The notes: a model not told the origin generated them from the sequence alone. A stretch of DNA of 64,000 nucleotides from an uncultured Haliea sp. (GCA_913061145.1 CAJXUQ010000011.1:50032-114031), one strand, 5' to 3'; counted from the first letter of the stretch, positions 7,869 through 18,694 are shown. Translations and numbers: made by a program.

Positions 7869-9290
7869 TCAGGGGGTGCTGCTGGCGGTCGGGGCGGGCG
7901 GCGGCTCCAGCGACTCGTCCAGGCGGTAGACATCCTCCGGGCTCAGCAGGCCGGCCTGTGCCTTGAGACGCATGGTGTTGAGGATATAGTCGTAGCGGCT
8001 GTTCGCGTAGTCGCGCTCGGCGGCAAAGAGGGTGTTCTGGGCGTTCAGCACGTCAACCACGTTGCGCGTGCCGACTTCGTAGCCAGCCTGGGTGGCATCC
8101 AGGGCGCTTTTCGACGAAACGATGGCCTGCGCGCGAGCAGCAACACGGGATACGTCACTGATCACGGTCATGTGCAGGGAGCGGGCATCCGTGACCGTCG
8201 TACGGGCCAGGTTGATACGGTTTTCCCGTGCCGCGTTGAACTCCTGGGCCGCCTTGCGCCGGTTGGAACTCACGGCGCCGCCGCTGTAGAGCGGGACATC
8301 CAGGCGGATCTGCCACAGGCTCTCGTCCAGTTCGCTGTCCGGCGAGGTTTCAAAGCCCGTGGCGGGTGTCCGCGTCAGGTTGCCCTCGGTGTCGTAGTCG
8401 GAGTAGCTGTAACTGCCGCTGATGCGGGGTGCGTGCTCCATCTGGTTGGCCTTGGCCAGCTGGCGCGCGGCTTCTTCAGCATAGCGGGACGCCTGCAGGC
8501 TGAAGTTGTTTTCCAGCGCGAACTCCACCCAGACAGCGCGGTCTGCGGGCTCGGGCGGTTTCACGGCGAAATCATCCTTGAGCACGTTGAGCTCGCCGTG
8601 TGCGCGGCCGGTCAATACCGACAAACGCTCCAGCGCTACGGAGACATTGTTCTCATCGACAATCCGGTTCACTTGGGCGAGGTCGCGTGCGGCCTGCGCC
8701 TCATAGACATCGGTGATGGCGATCAGGCCCACTTCGAAGCGCTGCTGGGTCTGCTCCAGCTGCCGCTCGAAGGCTTTCTCCGCGGCGCGCGATGCGGCGA
8801 GGTTGTCCTGGGCGCGCAGTACCAGCAGGTAGGCCTCGGCCACCCGTACAATCAAGTTCTGCTGGTTGGCGGCAAAGGTGGCCTCCGCCTGCTTGGTGAA
8901 CTCCCGGCCCGACTGGAAGGTGAACCAGGCCGGCAGGTCGAACAGGGGCTGGTTGAGGCTGACTTCGTAGCCGTCGCGGGTGGTATCGATATCCGTAACG
9001 GTCTGTATCGTTTCCAGGCCACCGCCGAGCCCGCCGTCCACGGCGAAGCTCTCGTCGGTCGAGCTGCGGTCGACGTCGGTATAATTGTAGTTGGCATTCA
9101 CTTGCGGCAAGAGCCGCGACAGGCCGAGCTTCTCCGTTTCCAGATTGGCTTTGTACTGTGCTTCTTCAGCCTTCAGTTGCGCGTCGTTGGCCAGCGCCAG
9201 CTCGTAAATATCGCGCAGGGACTCCGCCCCGGCGGGAGCGGTACTCGCAAAGAGCGCCAGCGCCAGCAATGCGGCTCCTGTCTTTCTCAT
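7869..9290 (-). CDS. tolC: TolC family outer membrane protein
   Basis: Trimeric outer-membrane channel of type I secretion and RND/MFS efflux systems. The 473-residue protein begins with a Sec signal peptide (RKTGAALLALALFASTAPAGAES). Two repeats of the outer-membrane efflux domain follow, with the typical SLRDIYELALANDAQLKAEE start, a central VLDALN-type heptad pattern and the second repeat ending NVVDVLNAQNTLFAAERDYA. The assignment is reinforced by gene order: in E. coli tolC is divergent from nudF-yqiB-cpdA-yqiA-parE, and here it is divergent from yqiB-cpdA-parE. The stretch after residue 445 is a short Pro/Ala-rich tail. Confidence 0.92.
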   Translation of the reverse strand: MRKTGAALLALALFASTAPAGAESLRDIYELALANDAQLKAEEAQYKANLETEKLGLSRLLPQVNANYNYTDVDRSSTDESFAVDGGLGGGLETIQTVTDIDTTRDGYEVSLNQPLFDLPAWFTFQSGREFTKQAEATFAANQQNLIVRVAEAYLLVLRAQDNLAASRAAEKAFERQLEQTQQRFEVGLIAITDVYEAQAARDLAQVNRIVDENNVSVALERLSVLTGRAHGELNVLKDDFAVKPPEPADRAVWVEFALENNFSLQASRYAEEAARQLAKANQMEHAPRISGSYSYSDYDTEGNLTRTPATGFETSPDSELDESLWQIRLDVPLYSGGAVSSNRRKAAQEFNAARENRINLARTTVTDARSLHMTVISDVSRVAARAQAIVSSKSALDATQAGYEVGTRNVVDVLNAQNTLFAAERDYANSRYDYILNTMRLKAQAGLLSPEDVYRLDESLEPPPAPTASSTP

Positions 9291-9382
9291 CCTGAATCCT
9301 CTGTCGTGCTTCTGCAGTAGCGTGTGCGAGTGTAGCAGCCCGGGCGGTTCTCCGCATGCGTTAACCGGGTCGCAAAACCGGT

Positions 9383-9410
9383 AATATACTCACGGTTTTC
9401 AACGAGACAA
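9383..9410 (-). promoter_or_regulatory. candidate tolC promoter
   Basis: On the minus strand, TTGTCT (9405-9410) and TATATT (9383-9388) are spaced by 16 bases, a fair sigma-70 match. The predicted start leaves an untranslated leader of about 85 bases before the tolC ATG at 9290. The 200-base tolC/yqiB spacer is AT-richer than its flanks and presumably holds the rightward promoter too. Confidence 0.4.
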
Positions 9411-9491
9411 GTGCTACACTCGGCGCTTTTACCGCGTCTGCACACGCCGGTGCTATACCAGTAGCCGGTTTTTTGCGGGCACAGGAAACAG

Positions 9492-9953
9492 ATGATGGCA
9501 GTGCAGCGGGCCCGCAAGCGCCCCTTCAAAATGGATCTCAAGCGCCTGCACGCGCTGTGCGAGGCGAACTATGCGCGCCTGCTGCGTCTGTTCCCGGATT
9601 ATGAACAGGCCAACACGCGCGAGTTTGCGCTGGGCGCCGCCCGCGTAAGGCTGGAAGTGCTGGAGCGTAGCCGCTACACCACGTTTTTTCGCCTGCATCA
9701 GCTACACGGGGAAGACCGCTGGCTGCGCCGGCTGGTGATCGACGTGCGCGCCTATCATGACGCGGGCATGCTAGAAGTAGGCGCGTTCCAGTCCCAGAGC
9801 CGCATTCAGGCGCGCTACAGTTACCCCAACAAGCAGATGTTCCAGCAGGACGAAAAGTTGCAGCAGAATGAGTTCCTCGGCGACTGGCTGGCCCACTGCC
9901 AGGCCAATGGCCTGGGGCAGTTGCCCGCCTCCACACCGGGCAATGTACGCTGA
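9492..9953 (+). CDS. yqiB: DUF1249 family protein (YqiB)
   Basis: Cytoplasmic protein of unknown function, 153 residues, close to the family's usual 140-150. The family pattern is recognisable: LHALCEANYARLLRLFP near the N-terminus, then basic LDVLERSRYTT-like and the C-terminal AYHDAGMLEVGAFQ...YPNKQMFQQDEK. It lies first in yqiB-cpdA-parE, 6 bases from cpdA. In enteric bacteria nudF (ADP-ribose pyrophosphatase) precedes yqiB; here only 200 bases separate yqiB from tolC, so nudF is absent from this position. AGGAAACAG precedes the ATGATG start; either ATG is possible. Confidence 0.9.
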   Translation: MMAVQRARKRPFKMDLKRLHALCEANYARLLRLFPDYEQANTREFALGAARVRLEVLERSRYTTFFRLHQLHGEDRWLRRLVIDVRAYHDAGMLEVGAFQSQSRIQARYSYPNKQMFQQDEKLQQNEFLGDWLAHCQANGLGQLPASTPGNVR

Positions 9954-9959
9954 GCGCTG

Positions 9960-10805
9960 ATGGCGATGGTCGAGATCAAGCGCCAGACTGTTCCCGTAGC
10001 CGACGACGTGGTGCGCCTGCTGCAGTTGACCGATACGCATCTCTGTCGTGAACGCGGCGGCGAGCTGCTGGGTATGGATACCGACCACTCACTGCAGGCG
10101 GTGATCGACCTCGCCCTGCGGGAACGGCCGCGGGTCGACGCCGTGCTGGGCACCGGTGATATGTCCAACCATGGCTTCCTGGAGGCCTATCAGCGCCTGC
10201 GAGGCTATTTCGAGCGCTTTGCCGCGCCGCAGTTCTGGCTGCCGGGCAACCACGACGACCGTGCCCGCATGGCCGCGGTGGACACGACGGGCGCCCTGCT
10301 CAGCAACGACATCCGCCTGGGGCGCTGGCAGCTGGTCATGCTCGATTCCCAGGTGCCCGGTGAGGTGGGTGGTCATCTGGGCGCAGAGCAGCTGGCGCTG
10401 CTGCGTGAGACCCTGGCACTGGCGGCGGCAGAGGGTCTGTTCAGCCTCATCTGCCTGCACCATCATCCGCTGCCCATTGGCTGCCACTGGCTCGATGAAC
10501 AGCGGGTCGCTGATGCTGATGCCCTGTTCGACGTGCTTGCAGAGTACGCCGGCGTGCGCGGCGTACTCTGGGGTCATGTGCACCAGGAGGTCGACCGCAT
10601 GTGGCGGGGATTACGCCTGCTGGGGTCACCTTCCACCTGTGTGCAATTTGCGCCTGACAGCGACAATTTTCGCGCGGATACGCTGCCGCCGGGTTACCGC
10701 TGGCTGGAACTGCATGCCGATGGCCGCATTGACACCGGGGTTTCCCGTGTCTGGGACGTTGCGTTCACGGTAGACCTGAACCGCGGCGGTTATCTGCAGG
10801 ATTAG
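9960..10805 (+). CDS. cpdA: 3',5'-cyclic-AMP phosphodiesterase
   Basis: Class III calcineurin-like metallophosphoesterase that hydrolyses cAMP to AMP. The 281-residue protein shows the di-metal signature in order: LTDTHL (Asp25, His27), GTGDMSNHG (Asp67), LPGNHDD (Asn97-His98-Asp99), LHHHPLP, and GHVHQEVD near residue 205. Family identity is supported by position between yqiB and parE, as in E. coli. The ATG at 9960 is 6 bases after yqiB, so the genes are co-transcribed. The yqiA esterase gene usually found between cpdA and parE is missing: only 83 bases separate the two here. Confidence 0.93.
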   Translation: MAMVEIKRQTVPVADDVVRLLQLTDTHLCRERGGELLGMDTDHSLQAVIDLALRERPRVDAVLGTGDMSNHGFLEAYQRLRGYFERFAAPQFWLPGNHDDRARMAAVDTTGALLSNDIRLGRWQLVMLDSQVPGEVGGHLGAEQLALLRETLALAAAEGLFSLICLHHHPLPIGCHWLDEQRVADADALFDVLAEYAGVRGVLWGHVHQEVDRMWRGLRLLGSPSTCVQFAPDSDNFRADTLPPGYRWLELHADGRIDTGVSRVWDVAFTVDLNRGGYLQD

Positions 10806-10861
10806 TCGCCAGACGGGCGCCAGACCGCGCTGCTGGGTTACAATGCAGCCCGCCCGACTAA

Positions 10862-12781
<1,920 letters not shown>

Positions 12782-12881
12782 GGCGCCGCACTCCGCCGAC
12801 CTTGCGAGTGAACTGACAGCGGTATCTGTACTCAAATCGCTTATAGTAGGGTCAGCGCAACATGATGATGGAGGTGAGGTG

Positions 12882-13472
12882 ATGAATTCGATCTGCAAGG
12901 GGCTGCTTGTCGCGGCCATGCTGCTGGGCAGTGCACTGGCCCAGGCGCAGTGGGAACTGGATAACAGCCGTTCCAGCCTGGATTTCCTGTCGATCAAGAA
13001 CGACGCGATTGCCGAGAGTCACCACTTCACGTCTCTGGTGGGATTCGTCAGCGCTGAAGGGCAGGTGCAGGTGGGCATTGATCTCGACAGCGTGGAAACC
13101 CTGATCCCCATTCGCAATGAACGCATGCGCGAGCTGCTGTTCAAGACCGCGCAGTTTCCCGCGGCGAACATCGCCGCCAACGTGTCACCGGAAGTGCTCG
13201 CCATCGTGACGGACGGTGGTGTGGTGTCCACGGATATCGAAGTGCTGCTGACGCTGCACGGCACCGAGGCCAAGCTGTCCGTGCCCGTGCTGGTCACCGG
13301 GACCGAAGGCGGCCTGTTGCGGGTGATCAGCGCCCGGCCGGTAGTGGTCAACGCGGAGACCTTCGGCCTGGCTGACGGTGTGCGTGCGCTGCAATCCGTC
13401 GCCGGCCTGAACGCCATCAGCACGGCAGTACCGGTCACCTTCAACCTGGTCTTCGTGCCGGCCGGCGCCTGA
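12882..13472 (+). CDS. YceI-like lipocalin-fold periplasmic protein
   Basis: A 196-residue secreted protein. It starts with a Sec signal peptide (NSICKGLLVAAMLLGSALAQAQ) followed by the YceI domain: WELDNSRSSLDFLSIKN, then FTSLVGFVSAEG and a C-terminal beta-rich half. YceI proteins form a beta barrel around a polyisoprenoid-type hydrophobic ligand. The start is set by a strong GGAGGTGAGGTG site directly before ATG 12882; the frame is open from 12717 only because it overlaps parE. It stands alone between parE and the convergent cytochrome gene. Physiological ligand unknown. Confidence 0.88.
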   Translation: MNSICKGLLVAAMLLGSALAQAQWELDNSRSSLDFLSIKNDAIAESHHFTSLVGFVSAEGQVQVGIDLDSVETLIPIRNERMRELLFKTAQFPAANIAANVSPEVLAIVTDGGVVSTDIEVLLTLHGTEAKLSVPVLVTGTEGGLLRVISARPVVVNAETFGLADGVRALQSVAGLNAISTAVPVTFNLVFVPAGA

Positions 13473-13477
13473 CGTCC

Positions 13478-15724
13478 TCAGCGGGTAGGGCCACCCAGAC
13501 GCCCAAGCAGGGCGCGGTAGTTGCGGTTGCCGGGGTCGCTGGCCACCAGCTGCTGCGCCCAGTACCGCGCGCGCTCCAGGTCGCCGCTGCTGGCTGTGTA
13601 ATTGGTGAGTGCCAGCAGAATATCCGCATTACCCGGTGTCTGTCGCTGAACCGCTTCCAGCGTGGTAATCGCCTGTGTGATGTCACCACTGTCGTACAGG
13701 GCAATGGCATACACGTAACGGTGCCGAGTGCCTTCCTCCTCCTGCTCCGCGGCGCGCCGCAGATACTCCAGAGCCAGTGCCCGGTTGCCCGACCGGGTTT
13801 CCAGTAGCCCCAGCGCGTGCAGCGCTGCGCCGTTGTCCGGCGCGATGGCGAGTGCCGCCTGCAGCTCGGCGCGCGCCTCGTCCTCCCGCTGCAGCATACG
13901 CAGCAGGTCGGCGAGGTTCAGGCGGGCGGGCAGCAGCTGCGGGTTCAGCTGCAGTGCTTCGCGGTAGGCTTTTTCGGCTGCGGGCAGGTCGCCGCGGTTG
14001 AGCAGGAACATGCCCATCTGTAGCTGCACCCCCGGCATATCCGCATGCAGTGACTGTATGGCAATGTACTCGGCGAACAGGCTGCGCAGGGCGTCGGCCT
14101 GTGCCGGCGGAACCTGGGCCAGGGGTACCGCAGCCAGGTTCTCGGCGACTGCCATGCGCACGCTGGTGATGTCATCGCTGATCAGTGGCTGCAGCAGGCT
14201 GTAGCGCTGCGGCAGTGGCAGGCCGCTGGCCCCGCGCACGGCGCCGAGACGCAGGAGGGGATCGGGAGACTCAAGCAGCGCCTGTGCCTCCGGCGATGCA
14301 CCACCGCCGGTCTGCCCCAGGGCGGCGAGCGCGGTTGCGCGCATGATGGGGGTGGCGCTGCCATCCGCCGCCAGTGCCTGTACATCAGGCACTGCCTGCG
14401 CCTGTCCGGCATGCAATCGCTGCAGTGCGCGGGCCGGGTGCGAGCCGCTATCGGTGAAGTTCACCCCCCAGTCCCGCACCGCGGCCAGCGCCCAGTCCGC
14501 CGTTTGATCGACGTGGCACTGGTTGCAGGCGTTGGGGACGCCCATGGTGACGCTGAGGTCAGGCCGCGGGATGCGCATGCTGTGGTCGCGGCGCGGGTCG
14601 ACCACCATATAGGTGGTTTCAGGCATGTGGCAGTTGGCGCAGGACGCCCCGCTGGACCCCTCCGGGTGATGATGGTGTTCGGGTTGGTCGTACACCGCTG
14701 CCTGATGACACTGTGCACAGACCCCGTTGCCCGGTGCGCGCAGTTGCAGGCTATGGGGCTCGTGGCAGTTACTGCAGACCACACCGGCCTGGTGCATCTT
14801 GCTCTGCACCCAGGAGCCGTAGACGAACACTTCATCGCGGATCTGCCCGTCGTGGTAGTACAGCGGAGTTTCCGGCAGGGCCGGGCGGTGGGTGTCCAGC
14901 AGCGGCTTGCCGTAGTGATAGTCACCCAGGGTGCCCCGGCGGGAGTGGCAGCGGCCGCAGTTGTCGATCTGTGTGTTCTCTGTCAGCGGCTCCAGCCGGC
15001 TGGCGATGGCGGCGCCCTCGCTGAATGCCCAGTCACCCCGCTGTTGCAGGGCGACCGGGAAGCCCCCTCCAGCCACGCTGGACACGCTGCCATCGGCGAC
15101 CCGCTTCAGGTGTGCTTCGCCCGGGCCGTGGCAGGCTTCACAGCTCACATCTACTTCGCTGAAGCGGGTGTCGAAGCTGCGCGTACGCGCATCGTAGCGC
15201 TTTTCCACGTTGGTGCTGTGACATTCGGCACAGCGGGTGTTCCAGTTCATGTAGGGGCCGGTCCAGTGCAGCGGATCGGTGTGGTCAGTCACTTCGTCGG
15301 GGTTGAGGTGAAACCAGCGCTGGCCACCCTCTGCCGCCGGTCGCGCATCCCAGGCGATCTCAAAGGCCTGTAGCCGGCCGCGGGACAGTGGCAGAAGGTA
15401 TTGCTGCAGCGGATAGGCCCCGAAGGTGTAGCGCACGGGGAAGTCGGCCAGTTTGCCATCCTCCCCCGCCGTGCGGATGAACCACGCAGCGTCTTTGCGG
15501 AAGAAGGTTGTGACCACGTCGCGATGAGTAAAGGTGGCCTGGTTGAAGTCGCCCAGCACTGACTGTTCCGTCGGTGTCTCCATCGCCAGATCGTGATGCG
15601 ACCCCTGCCACTGCGTGTGTTGCTCAGTATGGCAGCTGCCGCAGTTATCGCTGCCGACAAAGGCGCCGGATGCAAGGACCTGCGCGCTCAGCGTCAGGCA
15701 GAAAACAAAGAATGCGCACCGCAC
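13478..15724 (-). CDS. periplasmic octaheme cytochrome c with HEAT/TPR C-terminus
   Basis: A 748-residue exported protein (signal peptide MRCAFFVFCLTLSAQVLASG, GTG start). Eight CXXCH haem-attachment motifs lie in the first half: CGSCH, CAECH, CEACH, CGRCH, CSNCH, CAQCH, CANCH, CNQCH. The pattern resembles the cytochrome c554/doubled-CXXCH families. From about residue 420 a HEAT-like helical section (ALAALGQTGGGASPEAQALL) leads to TPR repeats (ADLLRMLQREDEARAELQAALAIAPDNGAALHALGLLE) to the C-terminus. The electron partner and substrate are unknown; the TPR part suggests docking to another protein. It is monocistronic and converges on the YceI gene. Confidence 0.85.
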   Translation of the reverse strand: MRCAFFVFCLTLSAQVLASGAFVGSDNCGSCHTEQHTQWQGSHHDLAMETPTEQSVLGDFNQATFTHRDVVTTFFRKDAAWFIRTAGEDGKLADFPVRYTFGAYPLQQYLLPLSRGRLQAFEIAWDARPAAEGGQRWFHLNPDEVTDHTDPLHWTGPYMNWNTRCAECHSTNVEKRYDARTRSFDTRFSEVDVSCEACHGPGEAHLKRVADGSVSSVAGGGFPVALQQRGDWAFSEGAAIASRLEPLTENTQIDNCGRCHSRRGTLGDYHYGKPLLDTHRPALPETPLYYHDGQIRDEVFVYGSWVQSKMHQAGVVCSNCHEPHSLQLRAPGNGVCAQCHQAAVYDQPEHHHHPEGSSGASCANCHMPETTYMVVDPRRDHSMRIPRPDLSVTMGVPNACNQCHVDQTADWALAAVRDWGVNFTDSGSHPARALQRLHAGQAQAVPDVQALAADGSATPIMRATALAALGQTGGGASPEAQALLESPDPLLRLGAVRGASGLPLPQRYSLLQPLISDDITSVRMAVAENLAAVPLAQVPPAQADALRSLFAEYIAIQSLHADMPGVQLQMGMFLLNRGDLPAAEKAYREALQLNPQLLPARLNLADLLRMLQREDEARAELQAALAIAPDNGAALHALGLLETRSGNRALALEYLRRAAEQEEEGTRHRYVYAIALYDSGDITQAITTLEAVQRQTPGNADILLALTNYTASSGDLERARYWAQQLVASDPGNRNYRALLGRLGGPTR

Positions 15725-15757
15725 GGTATGAACACCTTGCCCTGAAGAGGGTTCAGG

Positions 15758-16831
15758 CTAACCCATGGCCGGCTGTTTCCCAAGTGCGTTGCGCGGGTTT
15801 TGCGGTGGAGACAGTGTGTGGCCCCAGAGCAGCGGCTGCAGGGTGTCCGGTTCGCTGCGCGCGCCGTCCGCCAGCCAGCGTGCGAGCGCAGCTGCCACAT
15901 CGGGAAAGTGAACCGTCGGCGCTGTGTTGGGCCGTGCAAGCCAGGCCGCCAGCGAATCTGCCGTGAGTTCCGCGGTCACGGTTGCGTACCCAAGCTCGCG
16001 CAGGGCCATCGCGTTGGCCAGTTGTTCAAGCTGCCCCCGCAGCGGGCGTGTAAGCACCGGCTTGCGCCACTGCAGGCACTCGCTGACCAGTTCGAAGCCG
16101 CTGTTGCAGATCACCCCTGAACAGCCTGCGAGAGCCTGCTTGAAGGTTGCGACGCGGGCGGGGTGCAGATGCACGTTGCCGGACACGGCTTCCGGGAGTG
16201 CCGGTCCGAACAGCTCGAAGCGCTGCTCAGGGCACTGCTGCAGGACGCCCACGACGTGGCGTGTGTCCTCAAACGGCAGATAGACAACAATATGTCCCTT
16301 GGCTCGGATATCCAGCGCGGGCAGGTCCAGAATCGGTGGCAGCACATGCCTGCCGTAGGGGTGCCAATGCAGGCCGATCCCCCTGTCCACAGGGGCAAAG
16401 GCCTGCATGATACGCCGTGCCAGCCAGTGTCCCGCCGGTGTCGGGGTGTCGCCGCCGAAAGCGTACTGATGGCCGATGCCGATGGTGGGAATACCCGCCC
16501 TGCGGCCGGCGCGAGCTACAACCGGTTCGAAATCGGTAACGACAAGATCAAAGCCCCGCACGGGCAGCGTCCGCACATCGCGGCGAAACTGCCACAATCG
16601 GGCCTGACTCAGGGTTCTGCGATAGCGGATCCTGCCGGCCTCGGTGGCGAAGGTCAGGCCGCGGCAGTGCAGGAAGTCGCCAAAGGGCGCCATATCGAAC
16701 AGCTGGTCCCGCTCGCGACCGGAAAACACCCAGACAATCTCTACGTCCAGACCCTCAAAGGCCCGGGCCATGGCGCGGGCACGGCTGATGTGGCCATTGC
16801 CGGTGGCCTGTACGCCGTAAAGAATGCGCAT
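15758..16831 (-). CDS. MJ1255/VC2487 family glycosyltransferase
   Basis: A 357-residue GT-B protein related to MurG and monogalactosyldiacylglycerol synthases. It begins MRILYGVQATGNGHISRA with the lipid-acceptor glycine loop GNGH, and shows a C-terminal donor-site pattern (VICNSGFELVSECLQWRKPVLTRP). These features match the MJ1255/VC2487 family. The ATG at 16831 overlaps the PAP2 stop (TGATG); the frame also has a TTG at 16834. Coupling to a membrane phosphatase suggests action on a lipid or lipid-linked sugar, but neither donor nor acceptor can be read from the sequence. Confidence 0.85.
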   Translation of the reverse strand: MRILYGVQATGNGHISRARAMARAFEGLDVEIVWVFSGRERDQLFDMAPFGDFLHCRGLTFATEAGRIRYRRTLSQARLWQFRRDVRTLPVRGFDLVVTDFEPVVARAGRRAGIPTIGIGHQYAFGGDTPTPAGHWLARRIMQAFAPVDRGIGLHWHPYGRHVLPPILDLPALDIRAKGHIVVYLPFEDTRHVVGVLQQCPEQRFELFGPALPEAVSGNVHLHPARVATFKQALAGCSGVICNSGFELVSECLQWRKPVLTRPLRGQLEQLANAMALRELGYATVTAELTADSLAAWLARPNTAPTVHFPDVAAALARWLADGARSEPDTLQPLLWGHTLSPPQNPRNALGKQPAMG

Positions 16832-17364
16832 CAAGGCAGCAGCCCCGGCAGTTGCGCAGTCGCCAGCGCAATGCCCGCGCCCATGAGGGCCCCTGCGACG
16901 GTGTCACCTGGAAAATGTACCCCGAGCAGGATGCGGGACAGGGCCACCCCACAGGCCCACACGAAGACCACCACGAAGGGGCCGCCGTAGAACAGTGTGA
17001 GCAGCGTTGCCAGCAGAAGCGCCGCCGAGGTGTGGCCTGACGGAAAGCTGAACTGGTCGGACGCGGTGATCAGGCTGCGGAAACCGGGTACCGCGACCTG
17101 CGGGCGTCGCCGGCGCAGGCTGTTTTTCAGGCTCCAGTAAAGAGCGCGCTCAGCGACAAGGGCGGTGGCCAGCGCCGTGGCGAACCCCACAGCCTGCGGC
17201 ACGCCGAGTAGCCACAATAACAGGGGCACCAGTGCCTGCAGGTAGCCGTCGCCGGAGCGTGACACGGCGCGGGCAAGCGGGCGTACCATACGCCGCTCAC
17301 CCTGGGAAAATATGCGGGCGAGCAGGTGAAGGTCCAGCCTGTGCATGGCGGTGAGCAGCTTCAT
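16831..17364 (-). CDS. PAP2 family membrane phosphatase
   Basis: Integral-membrane acid phosphatase of 177 residues with all three PAP2 motifs: K-x6-RP in KNSLRRRRP (80-88), PSGH (108-111) and SR-x5-H-x3-D in SRILLGVHFPGD (143-154). About five hydrophobic segments surround them. Such enzymes dephosphorylate phosphatidate, undecaprenyl pyrophosphate or related lipid phosphates at the outer face of the inner membrane. The open frame runs further upstream, but the ATG at 17364 gives the normal N-terminus. Its stop overlaps the glycosyltransferase start by one base, so the two are a coupled pair. Confidence 0.87.
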   Translation of the reverse strand: MKLLTAMHRLDLHLLARIFSQGERRMVRPLARAVSRSGDGYLQALVPLLLWLLGVPQAVGFATALATALVAERALYWSLKNSLRRRRPQVAVPGFRSLITASDQFSFPSGHTSAALLLATLLTLFYGGPFVVVFVWACGVALSRILLGVHFPGDTVAGALMGAGIALATAQLPGLLP

Positions 17365-17535
17365 GCATCCACAATGGCGTGTCGGTGTGGCAGCGGTGTG
17401 ACAGCGGGGTGACGATTTGATGAAATCAGGCGTGCTGCACGGGGGATACGGCAGTGCGTGCAATAGCAATTTACAGCGGGTGGGCGCTCTCATACCATGC
17501 GAACTTCCGCCGCCACGCAACACGGGAAGTGCACA

Positions 17536-18237
17536 GTGAAACTGGGAATCCTGAAGACAGACGCCGTCAGGCCTGAGTGGGTGCCGGATTTCGGCGAGTA
17601 CCCCGACATGTTCATCGCCCTGCTCAGCCGGCTCGACCCGACCCTTGAGTTTCGCGTGTACGATGTACAGGAGGGCATCTATCCGCAGGATATCGATGAG
17701 GTGGACGCCTATCTGATTACCGGCAGCAAAAGCAGCGTGTATGACAGCGACCCGTGGATAGCGCGCTTGAAGGAGTTTGTGCGGACCTTGCACGCGCGGA
17801 AGAAAAAACTGCTGGGTATCTGTTTCGGGCACCAACTGGTGGCCGAGGCCCTGGGCGGCAAGACCGAGAAGTCACCCAAGGGCTGGGGCGTGGGCATTCA
17901 CCGGCACAGCTTCCAGCGTCTGCCTGCCTGGCACGATCAGGGGTCGGCGGCCTTTGCGATTCTGGTCAGTCACCAGGATCAGGTGGTGGCACCGGCAGCG
18001 GGCGCCGAGGTGCTCGCCGGCAGCGAATTCTGCGAAAACGCCGTGTGCCAGCTGGGTGATCACATCCTGACCTTCCAGGGTCATCCCGAGTTCGTGCCGG
18101 GTTACGCGCAGGCGGTCATGCAATTTCGCCGCGAACGTATCGGCGAGGAGGCCTACACGCAGGGCATGGCGTCGCTGGCAGAGGACTCCGAGGCCGAGCG
18201 TGTCGGACGCTGGATGCTGGCGTTTCTGCGCAGCTAG
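17536..18237 (+). CDS. class I glutamine amidotransferase-like protein (GMP synthase-like)
   Basis: A 233-residue stand-alone class I glutamine amidotransferase domain. It begins KLGILKTDAVRPEWV, has the nucleophile Cys96 in GICFGHQ, and the His of the triad in FQGHPEF near residue 180, with the Glu two residues later. These proteins resemble the GMP synthase amidotransferase half but lack the synthetase, and usually act on gamma-glutamyl compounds or an unknown partner. GTG 17536 is preferred because of GGGAAG upstream and the family N-terminus; ATG 17497 is also in frame. It is divergent from the PAP2 gene and convergent on gloA. Confidence 0.85.
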   Translation: MKLGILKTDAVRPEWVPDFGEYPDMFIALLSRLDPTLEFRVYDVQEGIYPQDIDEVDAYLITGSKSSVYDSDPWIARLKEFVRTLHARKKKLLGICFGHQLVAEALGGKTEKSPKGWGVGIHRHSFQRLPAWHDQGSAAFAILVSHQDQVVAPAAGAEVLAGSEFCENAVCQLGDHILTFQGHPEFVPGYAQAVMQFRRERIGEEAYTQGMASLAEDSEAERVGRWMLAFLRS

Positions 18238-18253
18238 CCGCAGCGCCTGCGAT

Positions 18254-18694
18254 TCACCAGCTGCCGGTGTTCGGCATGGACGCCCAGGGCTCGGCGGCGG
18301 GCAGGCTCTCGCCGGCTTGCAGCAATTCAATCGAAATGCCGTCCGGTGAGCGAATGAACGCCATGTGGCCGTCGCGCGGCGGCCGGTTGATGGTCACGCC
18401 GGCATCCAGCAGGCGCTGGCAGGTGGCATAGATGTCGTCAACGCGGTAGGCCAGGTGGCCGAAGTTGCGGCCTCCGCTGTAGTTCTCCGGGTCCCAGTTC
18501 CAGGTAATTTCCAGCAGCGGGCTGCTTTCCTCGTGCGCCCGCTGCACATCGCCCGGCGCCGCCAGGTAGACCAGCGTGAAACGCCCGCCCTCGCTGTCGT
18601 AGCGGTTCACCTCCACCAGGCCCAGCTTGTTGCAGTAGAAATCCAGCGAGGCGTTCAGATCGCTGGCGCGTACCATGGTGTGCAGGTAGTGCAT
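18254..18694 (-). CDS. gloA: lactoylglutathione lyase (glyoxalase I)
   Basis: Isomerises the hemithioacetal of methylglyoxal and glutathione to S-lactoylglutathione in the cytoplasm. The 146-residue VOC-fold protein keeps the four metal ligands at the positions of E. coli GloA: His5 (YLHTM), Glu62 (LLEITWN), His80 (FGHLAY) and Glu123 (SIELLQ). The segment NWDPENYSGGRNFGH is strongly characteristic of bacterial GloA. The gene is monocistronic, 16 bases from the convergent amidotransferase gene, where a small 5-bp hairpin (18239-18251) without a T-run is visible. Confidence 0.95.
   Translation of the reverse strand: MHYLHTMVRASDLNASLDFYCNKLGLVEVNRYDSEGGRFTLVYLAAPGDVQRAHEESSPLLEITWNWDPENYSGGRNFGHLAYRVDDIYATCQRLLDAGVTINRPPRDGHMAFIRSPDGISIELLQAGESLPAAEPWASMPNTGSW

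Noticed and set aside
7791..9320. A 509-residue open frame antisense to tolC
   Set aside because: It covers the tolC frame, has low-complexity Gly/Ala/Arg-rich composition and no family pattern.
17415..17430. A TTGAT...ATCA sequence upstream of the amidotransferase gene resembling an FNR box
   Set aside because: The spacer between half-sites is 3 bases, not 4, and the last half-site is incomplete.
18239..18251. Small hairpin CGCAG-CGC-CTGCG between the amidotransferase and gloA genes
   Set aside because: Only a 5-bp stem with a 3-base loop and no T-run, too weak to call a terminator.
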